64,000 bases of DNA from Oxyruncus cristatus (taxonomy: Eukaryota > Chordata > Aves > Passeriformes > Cotingidae): contig VXAY01001311.1 of NCBI GenBank assembly GCA_013399855.1, positions 39,812 to 103,811 of the forward strand, written 5' to 3'. How positions within the stretch are numbered: the stretch's first letter is position 1; each line of letters starts with the position of its first letter. The notes below the pieces were generated by a model. That model was not told where the DNA came from and made no database searches. It worked only from the letters and a program-made list of their open reading frames with translations. Both the position numbers and the translations under genes were made by a program. Positions 12,223 through 22,690 of this stretch are shown here, in pieces.

Positions 12223-12228
12223 AATAAA
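12223..12228 (+). terminator. Polyadenylation signal after exon B
   Basis: AATAAA 15 bases past the exon B stop codon, followed by the G/T-rich GGCGTTTTTGG. It supports reading exon B as a 3'-terminal exon. Confidence 0.4.
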
Positions 12229-12263
12229 AGGCGTTTTTGGCCCTAAATGTTTTACACCACCAA

Positions 12264-12312
12264 AACCAACCAACCAACCAACCAACCAAAACAATGAGAA
12301 AAAAAAAAAAAC
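12264..12312. repeat. CCAA microsatellite and A-rich tract
   Basis: About six CCAA units are followed by a poly-A run. This is simple-sequence DNA with no other content seen. Confidence 0.9.
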
Positions 12313-12444
12313 AAAACCCAAAAAACTAAAAAACACCAAACCGTCACATTAGGTCAGTCTTCAAATATTGATTTAGTTTTCATGCTGAAACCAAGCAGTT
12401 CTGCAGTGAGTCTTCCATGTTCCCTGGCTGAGTGGCTTTTATCA

Positions 12445-12905
12445 TTAACTGTCTAACTCTGGGCATCCAGAGGAGGGCAACAGATCTGGGGAAGGTTCTG
12501 GAGCACAAGTCATATGAGGAGGAGCTGAGGGAGCTGGGGGTGTTTAGCCAAGAGAAAAGGAGCTCAGGGGTGACCTTTTCTACACCCATCTGAAAGGAGG
12601 TTGTGGTGAGTTGGGGCTCAGCCTCTTTTCACAGGTAAAAAGTGAGAGGACAAGAGGAAATAGTGTCAAATTCTGCCAGGGGAGTTTTGGATTGGATATT
12701 AGGAAAAAATGCTTCACTGAAAGTGTTGTCAAGCCCTGGAACAGGCTGCCTAGGGGAGTGGTGGAGTCACCATCCCTGGAAGTATTTAAAAGACAGGTGA
12801 ATGTGGCACTCAGGGAGGTTGTGGTGGACTTGGCAATGCTGGGTAACAGTTGGACTCAATGATCTTAAAGGCCTTTTTCTGCCTGAACAGTTCTGTGATT
12901 CTATA
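12445..12905 (+). mobile_element. CR1 LINE 3' end fragment
   Basis: This is a plus-sense CR1 copy covering the last part of ORF2 and the 3' untranslated region. Familiar CR1 phrases run in order: CATCCAGAGGAGGGCAACAG, GAGGAGCTGAGGGAGCTGGG, TTCACTGAAAGTGTTGTCAAG with GCCCTGGAACAGGCTGCC, and the closing GGACTCAATGATCTTAAAGG and TTCTGTGATTCTAT. Substitutions and small indels interrupt every frame, so it is an inactive, moderately diverged copy. It lies about 235 bases after candidate exon B. Confidence 0.92.
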
Positions 12906-12910
12906 AATTT

Positions 12911-15900
12911 GTGTGGAGAGTTATCCTCAACTTGCTTTTTCCCCCCCTTAAAATAAAACCCACAACAGCACAAAACATCAAATGTTTCCCCTCTCTCACT
13001 CTTCTGCCAGCTTTTAAGCAGGCCTGAGTGGGGGACAAAGAAGTGACTTAGCAACTGTAGAATCTTGGAAGTGATCTTGGATGGGGAAAATGGGCTGGCA
13101 AGGAATCCTGGTGCTTCCCTTCAAATGTGAAGGAGGGCGTTGATTTTGATGCAAGCTCAGGATTCATTCCCATGGTCAAGGTGCTAAAGCCTCAAATGGA
13201 GCCAGCTGGGGTGGGTTCCACTGATGCTGCTCATGGCACCTCCCCGTGCCCCCTTTCCCACCTCTGGTACAATTCAAGTGCCCTTTGAAGGCACGGACAG
13301 AGACTAAATCAAGCGAGGAAGATGCAGCCACACAGAACCTTCTGGAAGAGCCCCATGGGAAAGCAGATGAGAGGAGAGGTGAGGTGAGTAGCTGGAAAAC
13401 TGAAACCTGTAAGAAATGCTGGAAACAAACTCTGTTCCCGGTTAATTCCCACAGCACAGTGTTTTTCTTGCCTCTCGGGGGTAGAAATAAGTGACACATT
13501 CACAAAGCGCTCATTTAGGAAGAATGCGTAAAATGCTGTTTCCCTGAGAGGGTGGGAATGAAAGGGTGGAGACATTGTGTTTATTGGGTTCCAATTACCC
13601 TCACACATGCAGGACTTTTCCTTTCAGCCTTTTTTTTTTTTTTTTAGCATTTTCCTGGTTGTCAGATGTTGCGAGGCTGCCTTCCCTTTTATCTCTCCTC
13701 AGCTCTCCTTTTTCAAGGTTTCTTTCTGCGAGTGTGATTGTGCGGCCTGTACAGCTTTGTGAGGGTGCCAGCTGAGATGCTTCCCGCCCTTTAGCATCTG
13801 CAACAATCACTTCCGACTCCCGGGCTTTTTATCTGTGGTTTTTACACGCAGATCCCTCTGCTAATCCGTTTTTCAGCAGAGCCCACACACAGTGGGGAAA
13901 GACGGCAAGAGGATGGAAATGAGCACCAGGAGAAGGTGCGGCTGCAAAAAGATCTTGTTTCTGTGGAAACAGCATCCAGTGAAACTTAGAATCCCACTCG
14001 AGCCTTTCCACAAGGTGATGTGTGCCTGTGACTATGAGACAGGCAATAGTGCCTTCATCTGTCTACAAAATAACTTTAACTTTTCTCTCCTCTTCCAAAA
14101 GGAGGACCAGTAATTGCAAGCATCACTTGCTGTGCATATTATTTCAGCTTCTCTCATCATTCCTTTGTAGCCCCAAACACAAGACTTTAAAGGACCAGTC
14201 CTTCTCTGAAGTAAAAATAATTTTAAAAATCATCTTCCCCTAATACTTTGTATGTATATACACATATATACATATAATACTTACACAATTTTTTTTTTTC
14301 TGTTAGGAAATTTCTACAGCACCGACCAGATTCTCACCCAAAGGTTTTTCTTTCCCTCACTTCAAAAACTTTCCACAACTATGTTCCCAGTTCTGCAAGG
14401 CAGCTATATGGAAAGCATATCCTGCAATTACCTTCTTAATTGTTCTTGTGAGTTTTAGTTTTGTGGCTGAAATCAGACACGGGCTTTCCCTGAAGAATAC
14501 TGTAGATGAAAGTTCATGTTTCCCAATTTTAAATTTTGTGCCAATGCACTTAAGATGCAGTTGTAGAAAGTATGCAAGACTGTGTTTTAGTACAAAAGAT
14601 AAGTAGAAGCAAAGTATTCCAGAAAGATCAAAACATAACATTCTGATTTTTTTTGGAAATGCATAATTGTTTTAAATAACTTTGGAACACATTTCAAGAG
14701 GGCTTATATTACAAAGAGCTTTGAAGTTTTAAAAGATCACGATCAAACTGAAACACAGATTTTGTTCAAAATTATACCTTTTTTTTTAGTCAAAACTGGT
14801 TTCCCCACATTTTACTGCGGGAAGTTTTCATTCCATTTCAGAAGGAAAAAAAAAATTCTCAGAATCACAGCTTTCTCTTAAATGGAAAACCTGGTTTCTA
14901 CCCACCTTCACCCTATGTTCTTTATGCAGACCAGGGTTGTGAGAGGGAACCCTGGAAAGGGTATCAAGAAGGGCTTCTGCCCTTGTAGAATTATGGAATT
15001 ACAGGTTTCCTCTTTCAAAATTCCTCCTTTGGCTTTACATCATAGAACCTTTTCATTTTCACAACAGCAGTTCCTCGTATTTCTATGATTTAAAGTTGAG
15101 TTTACTCAGCTCTGGTTTGGACAATGTGCATGACTCAAACTCTTCCCCTTGTGAATCGCTAGAACTTGTGGAAATACTTTGGACTTGGAGGATATAAATT
15201 ACCTAATTCTCTCCTATTTGTGAGAAATTTACTCATTAAAATTTCTGAAGTTTAACAGTGCCGTCAAGTGTTCACAGAATTCTTGGTGTTAATGGAAAAA
15301 CTGGTGTTGAAATGAACAATGTCTTGTTTTATGAAAATGAGATATTCAGACTGGAGAAAAAGAAAGTTCTTACTGATGGATCAGTGCAACTGAGGGAATG
15401 AGTAGAGGTAAAGATGCAATGCCCCTTGCCTTATAACTTCTGGAGTGTTACATAAAGAAGTGTAACTAGACCAAGGTAATGCAAACCAACACTGCAAAAA
15501 TATGTCTGTATGGCACATTTACTAATGGCAACATCAGGTCTTCGTATGTTGCAGCAAGATGCAAGTTTTAAGCTAAGTTCTGTAGCTTCTCTGAGTTTTG
15601 TATCCCTTTTCTGATATTTAATTCGCAAGTTCAGGGCCAACTTGGGTCTGAATAAAATAAAATAAAAATACCAACAAAAAGATCTCTTTTTATTACGTAT
15701 CCTAGGTTACTTGGTGGTTTGACTTTGCACAAATCCTCTGTAGTTCAAAAAATGTTTCTTCTTTCCCTTTCCTTTCCTTTTCCTATTTCTCAGTTTTGCC
15801 CAGGCCGTGGATTCTGGTCTATACCTCAAGGGTTTAAGGCAGTAATTTAAGGATAACTGGAAATGCATCTCTCTGGTGGAGCATGTTGCAGAGAACTTAA

Positions 15901-16034
15901 AAAAAAAAAAAAAAGCTGAGAGCACAATACTGTTCCAACTGGCAAACTGAGCTCTGGAAAGAGTAAAACTGCACTCAAACAGCTTTTCTTCTAGAGGGAT
16001 TCAGGATACTGAAGTGAGTCTGGAAAAAATGTGC
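12911..16034. other. Intergenic sequence
   Basis: No conserved exon was recognised. It holds poly-T and poly-A runs (about 13630-13645 and 15899-15914), a TATA/CATA-rich simple stretch near 14245-14285 and several chance frames under 110 codons, none with a domain I know. Confidence 0.6.
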
Positions 16035-17285
16035 AACCTGTAATAAGGAGTGCAAAGAGATGTGTGGATAAATATCACATTGAGGGGCAGACTCAGCATG
16101 ACCTTTCTGAAAGGAAATCCTGCCCTGCCCACTTAGAAACTTCTTTGAAGGATTCAATGAGTGTGCAGGCAGGAGAGGTCCAGTGGATACAATCTGCCTG
16201 GATTTCCAGAGGACTTGACAAAGTCTCTTACCAAAGGCTCGTAGAAAATGAGCTCCCACAAGAAAGGTGCTTTTATGGTTTCTCTCATTAATGGGTTTGA
16301 AGATAAGAACTAGAAGAGAGAGTTGGGAAAATGGAAAATGGAGCGAAATAGAGAAAGGAAAAATTTGCCCATGAGATTAAAGCCTTCAAGGCAAAGGTGT
16401 TAAGCAATTCAGCTAAAATAGAGTTATTTGCAGAAGGACCTTGTGGAATTGAATAGTTGCCAAAATAGCATATAAAAATGCCTGTAAGTATAAAATCTCA
16501 ATTTATGTAAACGGAGGTTATGAATGACCTCTTACCAAGAAACATCAGAATTAAATAGTTTGTAAATATATCAGTTCATTTTCATGCTCATGGACAGTCA
16601 AACTAGGAAACAGAACTATAAGCATTATGAAAAGACATGGGGAAGAGGGAGTGGAAAGCAAATTAAAATTAGATATGGTGACCTGAATTTTGAGAGTTTT
16701 GTGCACTTTTATGTCCCCATCCTAAATCAAGGATGATGAAGGTTATTTAACTGTTTTATAGTAAAGAAAAAAAGATTAAGACTTTTCATTAAGACTCAGC
16801 CATCAGACGGCTGACAGAGGATTCAACAGTAGTCTGTAAAATCACAAATGGCATAGAGGGGATGAACTGATCTTTGTGTTTACAGTCTCACAGTATCAGA
16901 AAAATGGAGAATGATGTGAAACATTCAAGTGGCAAGTTCAAAATAAAGCAAACAATTCGTGTTCTTCCCCAGAACAGAGCTAAATTGTGGAACTCATGAG
17001 CACAAGATCTTATAGATACCAAATTTGACATGGCTTCAAGGAACAAACTAATACAACAAAAATCCGTGAGGAACTGTTAAGCCTAGAGAATTCATCTTTC
17101 AGGAAGCTGCTGTGCTACAAAACCCTTGAGGCTAAAAGAGCTTATCAGGAAGGCGCCCCTACGTGCTTATTCTCTTCTTGAAACTCTTCTCTAGGCATCA
17201 TTTTTGTCTACTGCCAGAGAGAGGGTATTGAATTAAACGGACCCTTGGCCTGACCCAGCACGGTTTTTCCTACATTATGGTTGAA
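16035..17285 (+). mobile_element. Ancient LINE remnant (CR1-like, heavily decayed)
   Basis: Around 16175-16250 the DNA reads as a decayed copy of the LINE reverse-transcriptase block. The phrase CCAGTGGATACAATCTGCCT runs on into GGATTTCCAGAGGACTTGAC and AAAGTCTCTTACCAAAGGCTC, which matches the usual 'DxVYLDFxKAFDxVxHQRL' coding stretch with frameshifts. The far end (about 17240-17285) carries GGCCTGACCCAGCACGG, like the 3' end of old sauropsid LINE copies. The middle is too diverged to follow by eye, so it may be one element or several. No intact frame remains. Confidence 0.55.
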
Positions 17286-18039
17286 ATCTGAAGGTAACTC
17301 ACTGTGAACAGATTGAATTGCTCTCATGAGCACTGAGTAGCTGTGTCCTATTATTAATTGTATCCATCTGATGCTTCTTTGCTGCCTTTTCTGCCTCCTG
17401 TTTTTTGTTCCCTCTTTCTTCTCTCCTAAATAGCCACTAAAACATCACTGTTCAGGTAAACTTGCGTTTTGGGTAGCATCGTTTACCTGTGTTTCTTTGA
17501 AATCCAAAATGCTTGTAAATTCATTAAATGTCATTTTCTTACCTGGCTGAAGAGTGGCAGGAACAAAAATCTGCTTATACTTATTAACCGATCTCTGGCA
17601 CTATACAAGAGAGAATAATTCATGTACATCCTGCAAAGCAGAACGTGGCACTGCTGACAGAGTAGCAGTGAGATGAAACAGCTTTCTACAGCTACTCTCA
17701 AGCAGATCAGAAGGGAAAAACCTTTACAAAAACAGTAGTAAAGGAAGAAAGGACTCAAACGTAAAATCAGTTACGATGAAAGCAGTAAGCACTTTGTGAA
17801 CATTACACCATGGTTACACTGGGATTTTCTCTTAAAAATTAATGGGTTTATTGCATTATTACTGTACACTTTCGCTGGCAGCAGCGTGGGTAGAACTAAC
17901 AGAGCAGACCAGCCTCTGATGTTTATTCTTTTGTCTTCAGGTGCTGGTCACCTGCCTGGCAGGTACCTACACACAGAGATCCGCAGCAGAGCTGCAGTGT
18001 TGGCCAGCTGGGGTGTGAAGGTGTAGCTTCAGCATGGGC
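17286..18039. other. Sequence upstream of the BCAT1 CpG-rich block
   Basis: AT-rich, with no recognised exon. A 22-base segment at about 17436-17457 sits between an AG and a GTAAA-type donor but has no other support. GC content begins to rise from about 17930. Confidence 0.55.
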
Positions 18040-18264
18040 TGGGCACTGGTCAGCAGGAGAGGACCCAGAGCCCCTCCGGGAAACATCAGCTGTCCCCAAA
18101 CAAAATGGGTCGGGTGAGCCCCTCCCGTGTCGGGCGGCAGCGCTGGAGGGCTCGGCACAAGCCGTGGAAGTAGCGGCGGATGGGGAAGGCAGCGGCAGAG
18201 CCGAAGGCTTGCTGGCCAAGGGAGGGGGAACGGCGAGGTGTTGGTGTGTGTGCGCCAGACAGAG

Positions 18265-18275
18265 GAAATGACTCA
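18265..18275 (+). promoter_or_regulatory. AP-1 / composite GAAATGACTCA motif
   Basis: A perfect TGACTCA AP-1 core (18269-18275) is preceded by GAAA, giving GAAATGACTCA. This matches the published AP-1-IRF composite element type (GAAATGASTCA). It lies about 550 bases before the BCAT1 start codon. Presence of the motif is direct; function is inferred. Confidence 0.4.
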
Positions 18276-18469
18276 CAGACCGAAAACGATGAGTTTGGTA
18301 ACGATTGTTACGGGAGAGAGGGCTGAGAGCGCGTTGCCCTCAGTACAATTCCCAGCAAAAGCACTTAATTACTGTCTCCGCTTGGCAGGAGCAGCGAGCG
18401 ACGCGGGGCCATTTCAGGGCCGGGATGACCCTGCGGAGAGGTGCGGGCGGAGGGTCGCCTCGCCACCCC

Positions 18470-18559
18470 NNNNNNNNNNNNNNNNNNNNNNNNNNNNNNN
18501 NNNNNNNNNNNNNNNNNNNNNNNNNNNNNNNNNNNNNNNNNNNNNNNNNNNNNNNNNNN
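18470..18559. other. Assembly gap (90 N)
   Basis: A run of 90 undetermined bases lies inside the most GC-rich part of the BCAT1 promoter. Open frames running through it are artefacts. The true length is unknown. Confidence 0.99.
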
Positions 18560-18581
18560 CGAGCGCGCCGCCCTCGCCCGC

Positions 18582-18590
18582 TGATGCAAT
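18582..18590 (+). promoter_or_regulatory. C/EBP-ATF response element TGATGCAAT (candidate ATF4 site)
   Basis: TGATGCAAT is the reverse complement of ATTGCATCA, the classical amino-acid response element of the CHOP promoter bound by ATF4-C/EBP dimers. It lies 229 bases before the BCAT1 start codon, in the GC-rich promoter or 5' leader. An amino-acid-metabolism gene is a sensible place for it. Occupancy is inferred. Confidence 0.5.
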
Positions 18591-18616
18591 CGGAGCCCGG
18601 CGGCGGCAGGAGACCC

Positions 18617-18700
18617 AGCCGCGGCAGCAGCTCCATCCCCGGCAGCAGGAGCCCCATCCCCGGCAGCAGCAGCTCCGTTCCCCGCGGCAGCAGCGGGGGG
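18617..18700 (+). repeat. Imperfect GC-rich repeats in BCAT1 leader
   Basis: Three to four diverged copies of a CCCCGGCAGCAG-type unit alternate with GAGCCCCATC- and AGCTCCATC-type spacers. They would place GC-rich, structured RNA in the 5' leader if transcribed. Confidence 0.6.
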
Positions 18701-18818
18701 ACCGCCCTGCCCCGAGCCCGCCCAGCGCCGCCGCCGCATCCGCGCCCGGGGCTCGGCGATCCGCCGGCTCCATCCCGCCGAAATCCCGGCAGGAACGTCC
18801 CCCCCGCCGCCTGCCAGC

Positions 18819-18827
18819 ATGATCAAG
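18819..18827 (+). CDS. BCAT1: BCAT1 coding exon 1 (start codon)
   Basis: ATG ATC AAG followed by the donor GTAAGC, encoding only M-I-K. The ATG has an A at -3. The exon ends on a codon boundary that joins in frame to exon 2 at 34698, giving MIKGCQNECTGRGC, similar in length and cysteine content to the human N-terminus (MKDCSNGCSAECTG). The short coding part and the CpG-rich leader match the usual BCAT1 layout. Other first exons are possible upstream but none was recognised. Confidence 0.85.
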
Positions 18828-19061
18828 GTAAGCGAAGCGGGTTTCCTGCCGAGATCCCCTCGTCCATCCTTCCGGCGATGCGGAGCTTTTCCTTGGCAAA
18901 TCGGTCGTTCGCCGGTTTGTATTTATTAGATTTTAAGGCTCCGGTTTGTTATTTGTGCTTTGCGAAGGGGTTTTCTGTCCCCGAGAGATTTATTGTTTGA
19001 GGTTCAGAGGCAGGATGTGTGTGATTGTACCTCTTTCCGTGCTGTTTCTTTGCAGGCAGCA

Positions 19062-19099
19062 TGTGTGGAAGAGAAGTAATTGTGTGGAAGAGAAATAAT
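19062..19099. repeat. 19-base tandem duplication
   Basis: Two adjacent copies of TGTGTGGAAGAGAARTAAT with one mismatch, about 240 bases into BCAT1 intron 1. Confidence 0.9.
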
Positions 19100-22000
19100 G
19101 AGTCGGGATGAAGGGGGGAAGGGAAGGTGTATCATTTTCTCGCGGGGGGATCTCTTTCTGTTTATTTGTAACAGGGGGCTCTCAATGATTGAAAAGAAAA
19201 CAACAAACCAGCAAAGCAAACCTGCAAAGGGTATGGTCTCCTGGCAGACATCAAGGCTTTCTATGCCTGTAAGTTTATTAGAGGTCTTATGCTTGCCGTT
19301 GTACTAAAATAGACGATGGGTAAAACCCAGTAACATGTGCTTAGAGGTTTTGAGTAATTTCACAACTCACTTTAAATAATGGAAGAGGAGTTGTCGGTAG
19401 CAAACACTGATGTGGCAGATGAGCATTTGTGGGGACCATCCTTTTATAAATGTTATGTTTATTATGTTCTTCTGCTTAGTGAGGCTGATCTGGGGATTAA
19501 AAAGAGGTCTTCCTTGTCAAGGCAAAGGGCATGGAGATAGCACGGGTGCTTTTCAATTAGAGTGAGGGAACATCACAGCCACGTTACACCCTGTGGAACA
19601 GCTGTACTAAAAATAATTCTTGGGTTTTGAAGAAGGTCTGTGCTGGGCTGACTGTCAACTGCACAGCTGCAGCCTGATGCCAAAGTTAACAGCTGAGGAA
19701 AAAACAAGACTGAGTTATTTGCTTTCCTTGGGTAACTACAGCAGGTGGAATATGGGCACAACAGGTACGTGACTGGCAGGTGTCTCCCCAGCTCTTCTCT
19801 GCCGGTCATGGCAAGTGTTACTCACATCTCATCCTAGGGCTCACCAACATTGCTCTCCCTTGGGTGGCTCTGGCACTGGTGGAGGTGGCACTGATGGTGG
19901 CAGGGCTGGGATGGGCAAGCCCTTGGAGAAGCCTTGGGAGGCTCTTGTAGCCACATTTACCCTCTCTGCTACTGGAGAGTGGCAGAAAACTGGTCTGAAA
20001 CATCCCCAAGCAGCTCCCACAGCCACAATGCTCAGAATGAAGCATATCGAGGAGTGAGGCAGACTGTGGTGTTCTAGCTCACGTCTGATGTACCTGTTGT
20101 GTGCTGGGGAAAGAAGGCATGACCCTGGTCTCCAGGGTGTTGTCCAGCACCTGGCAGGAATGCTCTGGTATGACCTTACGAAAAACCCCAAGTAGCTGGC
20201 AACCTACCAGCCTGTCTGCTCAAAGCAGCACTGGCATCTCATTGGAATCTTACCACCTGCACAAACCTAGCTTTCTATTTTTACTGTAGAAAACACAGAG
20301 GGAAGCAACAGCTACAGCAGTGAAAGTACACTCTTGCCACCTGGAAGTGACGTGGCCTTGAGCAGGTCAGCTGTGTCTGAGCCCTTTCCCCTTTATTTGC
20401 CTCTTCTGTTCAGACTGTCAGCTCTGCAGGGCTATGGCTGTCACTGTGTGTGGAGCAAAGGTACAGAAAATTATGATTTGATTATCATATTTATGCAAAA
20501 CCTGGTATGTTTAGAAAGGTATCAGTCGGCAACAGCATTATTACACCTCCTTATCCCTTCATCTCTCCCTTCATCATTTCCTGCATTTAGTCACAATCCT
20601 CCATTTTTCCTTGGAACTATTTCCAGCCCAACCACAACCCTCTCTTTCTGTTCTGTTTAGAGTAATGTTATGTATAAGGAATGAATTATGCCTCTGGTTT
20701 CTGCAGTCCTGCCTTGTCCATCTAATGCACTGATTGTTACTGACAGGCCTAGCACCCCTAGCATTGTGTGATCCAGTGGATATGCTGATACTTCCCAAGG
20801 AAATTGAGCACTGAAATCTGCTGCAAAGTCATAGGTAAAAAAGAAGGTTGAAAAGTCATTAAGCAGCTGGCATCTTGTTAAAATATCTCCCTGGTAGAAT
20901 TTGATAGGTGAAAATAATTCAAATGGATTTTATTAGTCATAAATTTATCCCTGGGAGGATAGTGTTAAGAAAGGAGATAAATCAGTTCATTAATTGTGTA
21001 AAACACTCAGATGCTCTGAATTTATTCACCGATTTTAAAACTGATTATTTGATGTGGGCATGCTAAAGAATCAGAACAGGCATTATTTTCATTGCTTCCT
21101 TATGCTATGCTGTTTTCTTAAATGAATAATCACAGCTGAATGTATAAGGAACTGAAGATTATTAGAAGGTTTTAGGACAGGACCCTCAGGGTTAGAATGA
21201 AGGAAATAAGGTGTGAATTCTCTCTGCAAAATGTGCACAATCAGCCTTCTTAGGCCACACATGAGGACTGGCACATTCAGCCAGTGATGTATTATGTACT
21301 TCGTGGTGCTAGATAAGCTCATCAGAGGCTTCTACGAGTTCAAGGCACTCAGTGCTGATTGTGGCTTTTGATAATAAATTGTGGCCATGCAGCTGCCACT
21401 ATAGCTGTAATGGAGAGATTAAATGCCCAACCTTCATCTTGAATTTCTGAGTTTAGGCGGTAGTTGAGCATAAATCAAAGTGTTATGTGACCCTGATTTG
21501 TTATTCATAGTCACTTACGTGCTTGCAGCCTGAAACCTCTGATTCTTACATAGGATGAAGAGAATGGGGGACCCCATTTACCTTGTAAACAGCTTCATTG
21601 CTTTATGACTTTATACATTGAAGGGGCAGGTGATATTACATCATGAAGTAGAGCACCTGTTGCAGAAGGGCAATTTAGCAGGTATAACCATATGCTGTTG
21701 CAGAGGAAAATCCAGTGCCATGCTTATGGGAAGGCCTAATGTTGCCCTTCAGTGTGCACATCAAGTGATACGAAAGTTAAACGAGAATAGCTGAAACTGT
21801 CTTTGAAATGATCAAGAAGTTTTACCCATCTGGTTTCTTGTGCATCTTGGCCCATAGTTTATTACTGTTTTTGCAAGCTAATGTCATAATATCATTCCAA
21901 CAGAGTTACTCATTTACTTCCCTGCGCAGTGTGTTCCAAGTTTTATTTTAGATTATACCTGAAGCATTAATGAAGGACAACATATGACTTCTCAGTAGGC

Positions 22001-22287
22001 ACACAGCTACTGCTAAGTCACTTTGCCCATTTGAGCATTTCCCACACAATATTTAATAAAAACACTCCTAATAAGCACAGAAAATTGTTTTCCCTGGTGC
22101 ACAAATAGGGTTTAATTCCACAAGGTTCTGATTGTATTGATTTCCACTAGGATTTGCAGAGATTAGTACCACACAAGTCACGTCCTCTTGTTTAATTTCA
22201 TTTAAACTGTTTTCTTGATGGTTATCACTTCTGCAATAAATGTTTGAATTTGCATGACCTTTTCTGAGAATGAGTTTTTTTAAAAAC

Positions 22288-22690
22288 ATTGACACTGAGA
22301 GTCTGAGGGAACTGGGTGTGTTCAGTCTCTTCTGGAAAAGAGGCTTTGGGGTGATGTAATAGCAGCCTTCCAAAATATAGAGGAAGATTACAGAGATGGG
22401 CCCGGCTCAGCAGTGATGTATGTTAGGAGGACAAGAGAAAATGGCATAAATTAAAATGAAAAAGTCTCAGACTGGATACAAGGAAAAACTTCTCCCCACA
22501 AGGACAGTCAGGAGGTGGGTTACCAAGAGAGAATGTACAGTCTCCATTCCCGGAAATTTCAAGACCCAACTGGATAAAGCCTTGAGAAACCTGGTCTGAG
22601 CTTAGAGATGACCTTGCCTTGAGCAGGAGGTTGAACTAAAGACCTCCTGGGGTCCCTTCCAGCCTGGCTTTTCCTGTGTTCCTGGGAAAA
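22288..22690 (+). mobile_element. CR1 LINE 3' fragment
   Basis: A plus-sense CR1 copy in BCAT1 intron 1. Recognisable phrases in order are GAGAGTCTGAGGGAACTGGG, a TGTTCAGTCTCTTCTGGAAAAG block, AGACTGGATACAAGGAAAAA followed by CTTCTCCCCACAAGGACAG, and GACCTCCTGGGGTCCCTTCC before AGCCTGG. It is diverged and has lost all coding capacity. The usual ATTCTATG tail is worn away. Confidence 0.88.

Larger units (their letters stand above)
18040..18990 (+). promoter_or_regulatory. BCAT1: CpG-rich promoter region of BCAT1
   Basis: The base composition changes sharply here to GC-rich with many CpG pairs, unlike anything else in the window. The first coding exon of BCAT1 lies within the block. No TATA box is evident, which fits a CpG-island promoter. 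The stretch 18600-18720 contains imperfect repeats of CCCCGGCAGCAG in the presumed 5' untranslated region. The true transcription start cannot be placed from sequence, and part of the block is missing (gap at 18470-18559). Confidence 0.8.

Noticed and set aside
17436..17457. 22-base exon-like segment between AG and GTAAA
   Set aside because: It is too short, has no partner exon in compatible context and is likely to occur by chance.
8341..18000. Spexin (SPX) gene expected after GOLT1B from the human order
   Set aside because: I scanned for the conserved mature peptide and flanking dibasic sites and found nothing convincing. Short NW-containing frames did not continue as spexin.
18127..19000. 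Long frames through the CpG-rich block and gap
   Set aside because: They run through 90 undetermined bases and GC-rich leader DNA, where stop codons are rare. The compositions (Arg, Pro, Ala, Ser) are those of translated CpG islands.
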